Shown here: positions 24,156-36,370 of the stretch, in pieces
Numbering within the stretch: the stretch's first letter is position 1
Layout of the letters: every line of letters starts with the position of its first letter
From: Ziziphus jujuba
Lineage: Eukaryota > Streptophyta > Magnoliopsida > Rosales > Rhamnaceae
NCBI RefSeq assembly: GCF_031755915.1
Contig: NC_083387.1
Span: 9,321,001 to 9,385,000, forward strand
Direction: 5' to 3'
DNA length: 64,000 bases
Program-made: the position numbers and the translations under genes
The notes under the pieces: model-generated
The model's database searches: none
The model's input: the letters and a program-made list of their open reading frames with translations, nothing else
Told to the model about the DNA's origin: nothing

Positions 24156-25984
24156 CTATTTTATTTTTTTTTAAAATGTTTGGAATGTAAAGTGTTAATA
24201 TCCATATAATTTGGGATTCTAATTTTTTTTTAAATTGTAATTAATTAAGATATTTAATTATTATTAATTAATATTAACAAATATTTTTTTTTACAAAACA
24301 TTAACAAATATTTGAAACAATCAAATTACTAAAATTAAATAGGAAAACGGCTCAATCTAAATCTTACCCTCTCTTTCTATCTATCCTTTCTCTCCCTCCC
24401 TTCAAATTAAATCTGATTAAAATAGAACAAATGGAAAAACAAGCAGCAAAATCACTGCATAAGAAAGTTTTTGGGCGAATGCGATCTCAGATCTGGCTTT
24501 AGATCAGCCATTTTTGAGGTCAAAAAAAAAAAAAAAAAAAAGGTGGAGAATGGATAGGCAGCTTTTTGGTTGGGTTGATGAAGAAGATTAATAAATAAAG
24601 TTTATTATTATTATTTTTTATATATATAAATTTGAAGTTGATGCTAAAGAATGATTAAGAAGGAAAGGTAGATGAAGAAAAAAACTTTCATTGGCCAACA
24701 ACGAAGTTTGTACACCTCCTCGTTTTCATAGTGGCCTTCATGTCAATTCTTGCTGGGTGTTGGTTTAACCTACAACTACTTGCCTTTAATTCTTAAATTT
24801 TGGTTCTTATTTTCCAGAATGTCATAATGTCCGGGTAGGAACATTTGTTTTCCATGGGTTTTTGGTAGCTGTTTCTCATTTTCTCATCAAACAGTGGTGA
24901 GTCTGGCTGGATTGATAAGATAATTATCAATCAAAAATTAAAAAAATTAATAATAATAAAGAAATGATTGTTGAGATCTGTTTCTCAACTCTGATGTGAC
25001 AAACAACCAGGGAAAAAGCGAACATCAAAAATAAAAACGAATTAAAAGACGAACGATTTTTTTTTTTTGAGAAATTTTTTTTTTTTAGATAAAATAAAGA
25101 AATTGCTGACTCATTTTATCTAACACCTTGGTAAGTAGAAAATCATCTACGCAGTTTTTATTTTTTTTTATTATTACATCAACCTGATCAAAGCTTTGTA
25201 CAAAATCATTAGAGAGAGATTTTGTCAAACACTACCTATCCATAAGATGTAGCATAGATTTTTAACAGTAAACATAATCATTGGAGTTGTTTCAGCCCAA
25301 ACAATCTTTTCACATAAAAACAAAATAAATTGATAATTTAATCAAAATTTTCGTGTGTCGACAGCCTAATAATAAAGTCCCTATTTTTTTCATAGAATAA
25401 TCACAAATTCAAATCTGACTTCAATCGCTTTTGCAACTAATGACTACTATTTTGGCAGTTTCATGAAAGAAAAAAAAATTAAAAGACTACTCTTTGGCAG
25501 AGTTTTTACCTCTCCACTAACTTCCCTTGGCAAATCGTTGCGTATCTCACTCGATTTACATCGATATTCGTCGATATCTTAGTGGATCCAACATTATTAG
25601 TTAATCAAACCCAATGTAAGAAAATATTGAATCCTTCTCAAGCAAGTTTGTAACCTCATCACCTTATCTATTTTTCTAAAAAAAAAGGTGAAAAATATAA
25701 TATAAAATGTATATGAATCTTGGATGTTTTCGCATCCCATTATAATAACAATAATATTTTAATTGTTTTTAATAACTTTTGCATTCAATTCAAAGTCAAA
25801 GCAATAATTGTATTCAAGGTATCTAAAATAAATGAAATTAATTAAGCTTGTGAACTCACATTAGGTTCCAAATCATCAAAATCTAATTCACATTTTAAAT
25901 ACGCAAGACGCCAATATTTTCCTCAAAATACATTAAATAATTAGAAAATGACAAGTTCCAGTAATGGATAAGATGTTTAATTAA

Positions 25985-27960
25985 TCAATCTTCTTGTATC
26001 AAAGAGGCAAGAATTTGCTTGAGTTTCCTGTTATAAACGATGGGACGTTCCACTTCAGCAATATGACCAGCCTTCTCTATGCACTCCAGCGTTGCTTTGT
26101 CTCCAATTTGCCTGCAATTAATCATATTCAAAGTTTAAGCTCTCAAATAAATAATTCTATTTATCATCACTTATGGGATTTATAACTGCTTATTTAACAA
26201 TTTAATTGGTTATTTTTACCATCTTATTTTTCTCTATTAGTTTTTAGTTTTAAAGAATTAAAAAAAAAATAGATAAATACAATCAATTATTAATTGTGAC
26301 AAATAACAAAAATTCACCTAAACTTTTGATTGTTGACCGATGAACCAAAAACTCATCATTTAATGGAAGCCATGCATGCATTCTATCCGCTGTTATTTAT
26401 CTATGCTCCTTTAGAAACAATCTACTAGTAAATTTATTTATTTTTTCAACAATAATTCTGAATTTGAATTTTTCTATATTTAAAACAAAAAAAATCAGAC
26501 ATATATAAACATTAAATGTATTTATTTATTATGTGTTGCTTAATTGTATCAGTGTAAATTTACAAAATTGTATAATATATTGATGAATGTTAAAGCAGAC
26601 TTACTTCTGTACAAAATTGTATGATATATTGATGAATGTTAAAGCAGACTTACTTCTTCAAGTTCAAGGCAGTTTCCATGTCAAAGATATTGTCATTTTC
26701 TCCCCATAAAAGACTAATCCTCTGCAAGAGGGGAAAAAAAAAAAAAAAAAGCATGATCATTAAGTCAATCTTCATACCTAGTTTGATCATTTAATTAAAC
26801 TTATTATTATTAAATGGTTATGCACTGCCTAATTTTAGAACATAAAATCATGAAATAGTGAAAATGTGATTCATTTGGAAAAGAAAATGTTTTTTATATA
26901 TTTTTAGCTAGGTAATTTCCATCCAAAGCATGCATCAACTTTTTGGGAAAAATTTAAAAAGAGAGGAAGATAACAAAATTTGAATTGGGGTCTTTTTTAA
27001 AGATGACAACATGTTAACAACAATTGGAAAGTGCTGATATATATATATATATATATAAAGATATTAAAAATGTTGATTCAATTAATAATATAAAATTAAA
27101 AATCTAGTTTAGACACGTGACAATCCTTAATTAATATTTATCAATAAAATGAAAACTAGATTTCCAATGTATTAAACTTATACATTTTCAAGAAAAAAAA
27201 AAAAAGAAAAAGAAAAAACTTATATACATATTAAAAAAACCATCTACCACACTTAAGTGGACAACTTACATTGAAGTGTTTGAAGCAGGAATTTCAGTCA
27301 TGTAAGAGGTGGTCCCTCTTGCTTTGCAAGTGTACTACTTGTGGTTGGAGAAATAAATTATAGCCCATCACTAAGCTTTTCATATTTTTAGTTTTTATTA
27401 ATAGTATCTATTCTAAAAGGAGGAGACAAAAGGGGCATATTTTGAATTTACAATCTCATATTTTAGATACAAAGAGGTTTACTCTTAATGTCAACCTTAT
27501 TTAACATCATATTATACAAATTTGAAAACATTGATTTATATATTCATAAAAAAATAAAAAATAAAAATAAAAAACATTTATTTATATGATATGTTGTATA
27601 TATATATATATGTATGTATATATTTATGTAATGGATATGGTAACATAAATGATGTGAAATTACTTAGTAGTTCCATCCTATATATTAAACTACCTTCACA
27701 TAAATATACAGGACCTACACGTTCAGATTTCACAAGTGGGCTATATGTACTGTTTGTGAAAGGGGATATTCATATGAACAGGTTAAGGATGAGTTTAGTG
27801 ACCAATTCCTCATCACTGACATCTTAAGGGACCCCGTTTATCAACAAAGACATCTTAAGGGACCTTCTAATTGTCGAAATGTCAAAATGTACGAATAATG
27901 CTTAAATTATCCAAGACGCTCTAGAAAAATTGACCCTTTGCCAAAAACTAAATCTGATTA

Positions 27961-27996
<36 letters not shown>

Positions 27997-29137
27997 CTAT
28001 TTCATAGAAAGCAACTCCAAACCTGAGGGTAATGGGGAATCATGAAGTCTACGTCATTGATGACCAAAGCGTCCAAGAGTTCTTCTTTCTCTTTCCGATT
28101 GTCAAACATTACCTGCCGCCGTTAAAAATTAAAAAAAAAATAATATATATATATATATATATATATAGTTATTATTATTGGTATATGATCATCATCAATG
28201 AAATTAATACTAATATGATAGATCATCAATTAATTTAATTCTAAGTTATAATTGACTTTTTTATAACAAAACAATATATGAAAAAAAAAAAAAAAAGTTA
28301 AACCCGTGGTATTAGTGTGTTAATAAGCATCACATTAGCATAGACCTTGTTAGTGATCATTATCAAATCGTCATAGTATTTTTCCAGTGAAACAGGATGC
28401 ATTCATATGAATGTCGTCTTTTTGGAGGGGGAAAAAAAAAATGGCCATTATAAGATGAAACATGATGCATTATATACATATTTATACATACATAATTGAG
28501 TATAGATATGTACCTCCAAAATATCTTTGTAAATCCAATTGGGAACATAAGGGAGCTTGTACGTAGCAATATCAAAGAGATTTCGCACACCCTTGACAGT
28601 ATCAGGAAGTAAATAATCAGGCCACCGTGAAAAGCCAATCCTTTTCAGCGATTCACTACTGATTGACTGGGTCAACGCAATGGGAGAGCAAGTCACAACC
28701 ATGGAATCCACCAAACTCGGATACAACTCGGCCATTTTAAACCCCACTATACCTCCATAGCTCAAACCTACCAAGGTGCATTTCTCTATTCCAAGCTTCA
28801 TCAAACCTTTTGCTACGCACCGGGCCTGAAAGTCCGCCGTCCGATCGGCTTTGTCGGTGATTGAGCCACCGAAGAATATAAGATCGGCCACATAAACTTT
28901 GTACTTACTTGCCAAAGCTGGTACTTGGAATTGCCATGTCATAATTCCATCCATAGCAAAACCATGAAGAAAAACCACCGCTTGCTTGGGCTTGTTTTGT
29001 AATTTTGCTTTTTCAGTGGGGACCCAGAAGTTCATCACCGTCCCTGGCTCTATTTCCACTGTCTGAGGTCTCACTCCCGCGGCTAGCTTCATAAAACCAT
29101 GCAGCAATGGTTTGTATATTGTGATAATGTTCACCAT
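25985..29137 (-). CDS. alpha/beta-hydrolase fold protein ABH-1 (four exons)
   Basis: A predicted serine hydrolase of 302 residues in the plant-specific alpha/beta-hydrolase family; substrate unknown. Exons, in coding order, are 28514-29137, 28023-28112, 26654-26721 and 25985-26111. All introns are GT-AG; the first two are phase 0 and the last is phase 2. Landmarks are the oxyanion-loop FLHGF (residues 56-60), the nucleophile elbow GLSYGG with Ser126, the acid in LLWGEND (Asp248) and KAGH (His277). So the catalytic triad is complete. There is no clear signal peptide. The N-terminus (MVNIITIYKPLLHGFMKLAAG) is a mildly hydrophobic helix. The start is at the ATG that aligns with the MVN start of ABH-2; the frame stays open upstream but reads low-complexity sequence. 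A 49-bp duplication abuts the exon 3 donor. Exons 2-4 are inferred from splice signals and agreement with ABH-2. Confidence 0.9.
26561..26658. repeat. 49-bp tandem duplication spanning the exon 3 splice donor of ABH-1
   Basis: Copy A (26561-26609) and copy B (26610-26658) differ by one base that I can see. Copy B holds the last bases of exon 3 and its GTAAGT donor (minus strand). Copy A therefore places a second AGAAGTAAGT-like donor 49 bp further into the intron. Confidence 0.9.
27026..27057. repeat. (TA)n tract in ABH-1 intron 2
   Basis: A dinucleotide run. Similar tracts lie in the same intron at 27597-27611 and 27966-27992, and in intron 1 at 28141-28168. Confidence 0.8.
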
Positions 29138-29802
29138 TGTTGTACGGATCGCGCGGCTCTCTGTGTTTTCTCTTGTCTCTTGAAAATATAAGAAAGGAGA
29201 CGAAGATATACAGTTAGGAATATATTTTATATTTGTATATTTCTCTCTCTTTTTTTTTTCATAAAAAAAAAATCGAAAAATATATTTAATGTGTTTAATT
29301 CGAATCAAATTGACATTACTAGATATGAATAAGTCAAAACAAAATTAAAATAAAGTAAAACTTTTTTACTATTTTAAGAACAAAAGCAAAATTGAAACTT
29401 GTAACTCTTGAAAGTATAAGAAAGGAGACAAAGATAGGAACTTTTTTTATACGTTTATTTTTATAAAGAATTATCATATAGACTAGATAAAGATAGAAAC
29501 TTGTTTTATACGTCTCTATTTTATAGAGAATTATCAAATAGACAAGACAGGAATCTCTTTATATATATACACGCATAAGTCGAAAACAAAACTTAAAAAA
29601 ATTGAAAACATATAATTTTGACTATTCTGAGAACAGAAAGCAAAATTGAAACTTGTATTGTTGGGCGTTGACCTTTATGTATACAACAACCAGCGAGCCA
29701 AGAGCCAACCCTTGTGTTTTTTATTACTTTTACTTCCAAACAGTATCAGAACCAGACCATATATGAGATTTGTGGACACGCTGCATAATGGTCAAAATGT
29801 CC

Positions 29803-29838
<36 letters not shown>

Positions 29839-29883
29839 ATAGAATAATTATCAAGTAATAACTTGCTATATCTGCTTTGCCAA
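29138..29883 (-). promoter_or_regulatory. ABH-1 upstream region, truncated by a solo LTR
   Basis: About 746 bp separate the ATG from the solo LTR. The region holds internal duplications: the AAGTATAAGAAAGGAGAC-type block occurs near 29186 and 29407, and a second block near 29330-29400 recurs near 29578-29660. A TATAAAATA candidate is at 29223-29231 and a (TA)n run at 29806-29834. No other elements were recognised. Confidence 0.45.
29223..29231 (-). promoter_or_regulatory. candidate TATA box of ABH-1
   Basis: TATAAAATA on the minus strand, about 86-94 bp before the ATG. It lies in AT-rich DNA, so a chance match is possible. Confidence 0.3.
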
Positions 29884-32800
29884 TGTTAGGATCCGTCCAA
29901 GATCCTTCATTGGAATCCTAGACAAGTTTTGATTTTAGAGAAATTCTATCGGATCTTCCAGTGGAAAATCCGAAAAAAACATCCCCTAGGGGTTGGACTT
30001 ACCATAAATTTCCTACACTGAAAATACATTTCTATATATATATATATAACACTTTATTCCTCCACTTTACTACAATTTAATTCCACAAAAAACAACATTT
30101 CCATAAATTAAACAGGGAACTAATACAATATTTAATAAAATATATCTAATATAGTATACAGAGCATCATACGGTACAATTAAGTATGTAAGTTATACAAC
30201 AAAGGATGAAAGAAATATTACAATAGAAATAAATGAAAAAGAAGAGAACTTCTCGAAATATGACAGCAATAAAGATCAAGCTCGCTCCGGACGAACGTCT
30301 ACCAATCTTTGTACCTAGGGGAACGGATTTAAAAATATGAGGTACTAATTATCTCAGTGAGTAACCCTATCTACTATACAATTATAATAGCAACGATAGT
30401 CATAGTATACTTGAATAATTAAAAATAAATAAGTAAATAATTAATAATTAATTGAAAATAATATTTTCTTTCAAAACCCTCACCATTCGCTCCGTTGGAA
30501 AAGTTTCCATTTTTAAAACATTTTCACAAAACCCAATCTTTTATGCCTCAAAAAGTAAGGAATAATTAATTTAATAAAATTTAAATAATCCAAATGCAAA
30601 TAAAATATAATAAAATAAATTTAGAATACTTGCATTAAAGAAATATAACATAAAAGTAAAATTCAATATATAATTCATAAAATTTGATTTAATAAATCAA
30701 AATAAACAGTGTCAAAAATATAATTTAAATAATTACAAACAATCATATAAAATAAATGGTAGAAAACTACTATAATATTCATTTTGAAATATTCAACCAA
30801 TCTATATCATATTTTTATGGCAAGATGCATTTTAAAAATATTAATTTAAAATAAGTGACATAAAATATGAATAAATACATTTTAGAAAATACTAATTGGA
30901 AATAACTGATAAAACAAATTAAATAAATTTAATTTAAATGCTGCTTTAAAACTTTAGGATTTGAAATTTATATCTGAAAAATAATACTTGACACACCACA
31001 CTATATACCAATGATGCCCGACGATACCCAGCTTCCCGAGCACCATCCGGCAGGAGGTTAAAGAGAGAAACTTGCATAGGGTCGCTTCGGCGTCCAGACG
31101 GCGTCGCTGCTTAAACCCTCATCTCGGCCATGGAGGGGGGCGGCTTATGGTCAATATCAAACTTGCCTGCCCTCGGTCCAATGGCAACTTACGAGAGATA
31201 TTATAACTTGCATGCTCATCCACATATACAGTACAGAATACCAGTACTGTATGAGTGCGTCTAAAACAAATAACCAAGTTCATTATTAAAATATCCAATT
31301 TTTCCAAAATTCACCGTGGAAATTATACCATTTTTCAAATTCACATTCCTACGTTTTTCTTTAATATCACTAGCATAAATCCATCAATATAAATTCTATC
31401 AATTTCAAATCCATCAATGAAATCAATAATAATTTAAAATAAATATTCCTTCAATTTCTCAAATTTCAAAATATAATTAAATCACATGATAAACATAACA
31501 ATTATAAAAGGAAATTGAAATCACAATTTCTTTTAATCCCCAAATATATTTTTGGCACCCAAACATATATTAAAACAACATACATTGGCAATATAATTTA
31601 GATGGAAATTCTCTTAATATCAAATACATAAAACATATTTTTTCAAATATTTAATTATAAAATATTCCAACAACAAAATTCAATATTTATTAAATTAAAC
31701 CTCAAATTCAAGAAAATTCTTAAAACCCAAAATATTTATAATACACAAATAATTTAATTTCCTTCAATTTTGGCATAAAATTTCAATTAGAAATTTACTA
31801 AACAATTAACACATGGAATAAAATTTCCAAATATATAATCAACACCAAATATATACAATTTACCAACCCAAAATAATTTTGAAGATGAGTCACTCACCTC
31901 AAGCACGTGTATTAATCGAGATCCTCTGCAGGATCAACTCCACTATCCACACGTGCACCTAAAATATTCACATTATACAAAACTAATTATTTTAATATTT
32001 TAATCAGGTACCTCTCAAATAGGTACCCAGGAAACGAACACAAACGACAACCAAAATTTACGAGTAATATACCGAATCGAAACTTGTGAAATGAGGATTA
32101 CGAATCTAGATTTACTTTCCGGAGATCCGACCCGAGATGGCCGGAATCTCGCCGAAAAGCTCTCGAATTTTAGACCCTCGATTCTCACAATCTGTTAAGA
32201 ATTGGGCAAAGTGGATACCGGATTTAGATTCAGGGGGTCAGAATTAGTGGGAAAGGATAGGCGGTGCAACTGGAAACTCACCGGACAGTCGATTTTTCGA
32301 TGAGCCACCGTAGTCACGGGAACCCATCACCGCCGGCGGCACGCTCGGTGGCCACTGTCGTGATTTTTGGAGGAAATGTAGATCAGAGGATGGACGAACG
32401 TATCGGACCAACGGTGTGGCAAACGGAGGCCGGATCAGGGAGAAATCTAGGTTTGAAGCAATTGGCACCGCCGCCCGAAAAACCTCAGATCCGAGCCGTC
32501 GGGGGTTAGTTGGCGGTGATTTTTAGCTGGCCGGCAGGTTTTCAGGTGGGCATCAAGATGGGGTGGCACGTGTACTATTCTGGTGGCCGGAAATGGGTGA
32601 ACGGCGGTTGGCCCGTCCTTCCCCTTTTTCTTTCTCTTTCTCTATCCTCTTTCTCTCTCCTCCTTCTCCTTCTCTCTCCTCCCTCCCCTTCTCAACCAAT
32701 CAAAACGCCCGTGGGTGCCACTGTGCACTCACGGGTGGGTCCTTTTTTGTGACACGTGGCATCACTGGTCACACACATACAGATTCATGAATAGTAAACG

Positions 32801-33166
32801 CTATCTCAGAAAAACTTCACAGGTCTGTAACTTTCAAACCACATGTCCAAATCGGACATGCTGCTAGTCTATGAACTCGTATTGATGAGTACTTCACACC
32901 ATGCATGAGTCAAAGCTCAACTTTGCACACAAAAAAAAGTCAACTTCGGCACCTCTTGAACAGTTTGCACCTCAAGTTATTTTGCTCATAACTTTCAAAC
33001 GGTAGCTCCGATTTCGACGTGCTACTGGTCTACGAACTCAGAACGATACGTACTTTAAGTTGGTACCTTGATCAATACAAAACTCCATCCCGAACAAAAA
33101 ATCAAAATTTTGACCCTCTCGATCAACGTGCAAAAATTCTGATATACTTTGGGACGAGATGTTACA
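29884..33166 (-). mobile_element. solo LTR of a Ty3/gypsy element (about 3.28 kb)
   Basis: On the minus strand it begins TGTAACATCTCGTCCC and ends in CA. The 5-bp target duplication GCCAA occurs at both edges (29879-29883 and 33167-33171), which fixes the borders. Its first few hundred bases share a block with the gypsy 3' LTR at 5040-5090 (GAGTTC(G/A)TAGAC...GCAC(A/G)TC(G/A)AA...AAGTTATG), so the two belong to related families. No internal coding region is present: this is the product of LTR-LTR recombination. Open frames at 32244-32790 are LTR sequence. Confidence 0.9.
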
Positions 33167-33171
33167 GCCAA

Positions 33172-33975
33172 TCTCTTTTCCTATAAGAGAAATTAATCTT
33201 TTACCGAAGTGGGCCAATGATTTGAAGGCTTTTGGTAGCATAATTCTCGCTTTATGTTGGAAATTTATTGATTTGAAGTGTTTAAGATTATCTCTTATCA
33301 AAATAGTAATTTATGTAATAATTACCTGTCATCACAATAGTAATTTATGTAATAAACATACCCTTTGTTGGTATTAGATTCAATTTAATTAGATGCCTGG
33401 CGTGAATAAAAAATCTAATGAGAAAACAAATCTCATGGTTGCCAATTCTCAGTGAAGACCCTACAATCTTTAATGGCAATGAGAAACAGTCTTTTTTTTT
33501 CCTCCCCTCCCTTAGCATTGATTTGTTCTAAAATTTTAAATAGAAAAAATGCTCGTCCAGTGACTAAATGGATAAGAGATGCCATCTATGAGTAGGACCC
33601 GGATGCTCTTGTAATCTAATTTCCTCTACCTAAATTTTTTATAACCCCTTGACACATGGCAACAAGTAAGTCAATAGTCAAGATTATTTCTTTCCTTTAG
33701 TATTCCCTTTCTTTTATTTATTGATGTTTTAAATGTTATTTAAAAAAAAAATTGTCAAAAATTATAATAGCTTTAATTATTCTACCAATACTAATATAGA
33801 TAATGTATCTCTTTGAAAAATAATAAAAATACTTTTATGCATATATCATAAAATTCTATAACATTTCTAAAAAATTCTAAAAGAAGTTAATGGTAATGAG
33901 AAAATTGTATTTTATTTTTTTAAATCTGTCAGGTACTAAAAAATTCTTGATAATATATATATATATATATATATA
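33172..33975. other. AT-rich spacer between solo LTR and MULE
   Basis: No gene seen. The stretch 33550-33670 has a vague box-A-like string (GTGACTAAATGGATAAGAG) but no convincing box B. The right edge is a (TA)n tract (33955-33975) into which the MULE is inserted. Confidence 0.55.
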
Positions 33976-34282
33976 GAGAGGCTAGCCTGAGGACTGACCA
34001 CATGGGTTATATGCGGACCAAACATGTGATGAAACTTCTTGCCCTTCGATTTGCACTGCTGGCATTTACGGCCCAACTTCAAAGAACCTCTCACGTGAGA
34101 ATGGTTGGCCAAATTTCCCCTGAGCCCTTCCCGCTCACATTCCCGCTCTCACCAGCTCGAAAGGACTTTGCCAAAATTTCCAATCGCACCAGCAGCAACC
34201 AGCATTGCCATCCTTGCAAACCCACCAGATCGCACCACCATTGCCACAGCATTGCCATCTTGCAAACACACCAGCTCGCACC
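33976..34282 (+). repeat. MULE left terminal inverted repeat
   Basis: About 307 bp, matching the reverse complement of 36032-36370 with scattered substitutions. It has internal short repeats of the CATTGCCAT...TTGCAAACNCACCAG type near its inner edge. Confidence 0.88.
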
Positions 34283-34889
34283 TTAGCTTCATGGTTATAT
34301 ATATTCTTTTTTTTACACCCAATATTCTCTATACCTCCAGCTTCAAATTCAAGAATGCTTATTTGTTGATGAGTTGGCACATTTGCTGCTGAAAACTGTA
34401 AGGTTAGTGACTTCTTGGCTTCAGACATACTACGATGTGACCTCAATAAATGCACTCTTCCAGGGGTTGATAATGGATGACTATGTTCTTCAACAAATAC
34501 AGTCATGACAAATTTCCCCGTTTTTGACCTAACCACGGCAAGTTTAGCTTTACAATTTTCTCTTGTCATCCCCCGACGCCTTTTTCTCTCAGCGTCCTTT
34601 ATAGAAGATACTTCTTCCTTAAAACACACAAATTCTTTCCTAACAACTTCATTCGCACATTTATATCTCTTAGTCGAACTGCTACGAACACTAAACCCCC
34701 CCTTTTTTGCATATTTAATGTAGAACTCATGTACCGCATCTATCGATTCAAACTCTTGTCCAACCTTTAGTTTGCAATTTTTGGCCACTTGGGAATGTAA
34801 ACATCATCCACGGATTTTGAATGTGACAGTAAGGATATGTCTTCAACTCGTCTACAATTTGAATTTGCTTCCAACTGTTCTACACTCAT
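34283..34889 (-). pseudogene. FAR1/FRS-type DNA-binding domain fragment inside the MULE
   Basis: The minus-strand frame reads GQEFESIDAVHEFYIKYAKK, then a GFSVRSSSTKR segment, EFVCFKEE, CKAKLAVV, and KFVMTVFVEEHSHPL. This is the FAR1 zinc-binding fold with its C, C, H, H ligands. It continues RSHRSMSEAKKSL and GGIENIGC before stopping at the inverted-repeat border. A more upstream ATG (34889) opens a frame (MSVEQLEANSN...) that is one frameshift (near 34775-34790) out of register with the domain. FAR1 domains occur both in host light-signalling factors (FHY3/FAR1/FRS) and in MULE transposases, from which those factors derive. Nothing of the transposase core follows. A complete protein is not encoded. 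Confidence 0.8.
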
Positions 34890-36031
34890 GTTTCCAATCT
34901 GAATTTGCTTCTAACTATTCTACACTCAAACCAGCTTCCTATTGATCAATTTGTAACCTAGTAGACGGTAAAGCAAAACCATCATAAGAGGTGGTAATAT
35001 CTTTTATTTTAAGAAAGTTTAGTTTCTAAATAGAAGAGAAAAATGTTGCAAAAATAAAGGCACTTCAGCCAAAATTTGCCAAGTTTGCACTATGGTTGCT
35101 AATCCAGCACACTCTATAATGAAAGAAACAAATATGCATGCATCAACAGAAAAAATAAATAAATAAATAAATCTAAATCATGGGGTTCAAAATGGTTAAT
35201 AGTACATATAAAAATGAAAAATATAAGTTGCAAAACAATGAAATAATTACATCTTTGCTAGATAAAGGGAAAAGAAATATTGATACATAACTCTTTAATC
35301 AATGAGAGGTTAACCAATCTACACAAAGGCTATTAAAAGAATAAAAATAAAAAGCAATGATATCAATTTAATCTATTAACTCTCTGTTTCATACATATTA
35401 AGGGGATTATAATTATTCAAAATTCTTATTCAAGACTAAACTAAGCAGTTTTGGAACAGAACACAATAGGATATATATACATATGTCTTTATGTGTGTGT
35501 GTGTGTGTGTAGGTATAGGAATTACAAAATAGAATTACTTTGTGTTTCAATTATAACAAACTTATTTTCTCTTGTATAGCATGCATGGATTGGCCATTCG
35601 TATACTCCAAAAACAAGTGGTGTAAATATCTGTTTTGTGTTAGTATTATGATAGAGTAAGTGAATTGATTATTACACAATGAACAGTACGCATGAATAGT
35701 ATGCGTGAACAGTGGTATTTATACACCAGGAAAGAAAAACAACATGCATACATTCATGCTTTTTCTGCGAAAAATATCATTTTCTAAATCTTCGAAAACC
35801 ATCATGAAGATTGGCCTTCGTTTAAGTTATTTCTCAACCCAAATCACAATCCCACATTTAACAATTTCAACTATGCAAGACTACATAAAATTATCAACAT
35901 AAAAAACAGAATGAAAAAAAAAATTACAAAATATAAACTCACCCACTCACTCACAGATACGAAGAGCCAGAATACAGGCATGCAGAGTAGAAGATTATAA
36001 GCTGGTGGGTACAGAGAAGGGTGGCAATCGT
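34890..36031. other. MULE interior, non-coding
   Basis: AT-rich DNA with an approximately 35-bp near-duplication next to the FAR1 start (34848-34930), a (GT)n run at 35494-35511, and no recognised protein. Confidence 0.6.
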
Positions 36032-36370
36032 GGTGCGAGCTGGTGCGTTTGCAAGATGGCAATGTTGTGGCAATGGTGGTGCGATCTGTTGGGTTTGCAA
36101 GGATGGCAATGCTGGTTGCTGCTGGTGCGATTGGGAATTTTGGCTGTTTGCTGCTAGTGCGATTGGGAATTTTGGCAAAGTCCTTTCGAGCTGGTGAGAG
36201 CGGGAATGTGAGCGGGAAGGGCTCAGGGGAAATTTGGCCAGCCATTCTCACGTGAGAGTTGCTTTGAAGTTGGGCCGTAGATGCCAGCAGTGCAAATCGA
36301 AGGGCAAGAAATTTCATCACATGTTTAGTCTACATATAACCCATGCAGTCGGTCCTCAGGCTAGCCTCTC
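36032..36370 (-). repeat. MULE right terminal inverted repeat
   Basis: An inverted copy of 33976-34282. It is about 32 bp longer because the segment containing TGCGATTGGGAATTTTGGC is duplicated within it (about 36125-36177). Confidence 0.88.

Larger units (their letters stand above)
20737..25984. other. intergenic region between the RAD-like and ABH-1 genes
   Basis: AT-rich spacer with no recognised gene. It contains a 47-bp tandem duplication (21576-21670), a (TTA)n tract (22493-22521), and two possible degenerate inverted-repeat elements (about 21760-22005 and 23825-24155). The minus-strand frames near 22686-23049 look gene-like at first sight but match nothing I know. Confidence 0.55.
33976..36370. 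mobile_element. Mutator-like element (MULE) with long terminal inverted repeats
   Basis: Ends starting GAGAGGCTAGCCTGAGGACTG are inverted copies of each other over more than 300 bp: left 33976-34282, right 36032-36370. The interior is about 1.75 kb. It holds a FAR1-type DNA-binding-domain fragment on the minus strand and no transposase core or SWIM zinc finger, so it cannot be autonomous. The usual 9-11 bp target duplication cannot be read because the flanks are TA/CT microsatellite. It is either an internally deleted MULE or a gene-fragment carrier. Confidence 0.85.

Noticed and set aside
32244..32790. Several overlapping frames on both strands in GC-rich DNA
   Set aside because: They lie inside the solo LTR defined by the GCCAA target duplication; no retroelement or host protein motif.
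33550..33670. Possible tRNA-like SINE start
   Set aside because: Box-A-like string present but no box B at the right spacing and no target duplication.
34002..34286. 94-codon frame, with a matching frame in inverted orientation at 35871-36320
   Set aside because: Both read through the MULE terminal inverted repeats, so they are one repeat read twice, not two genes.
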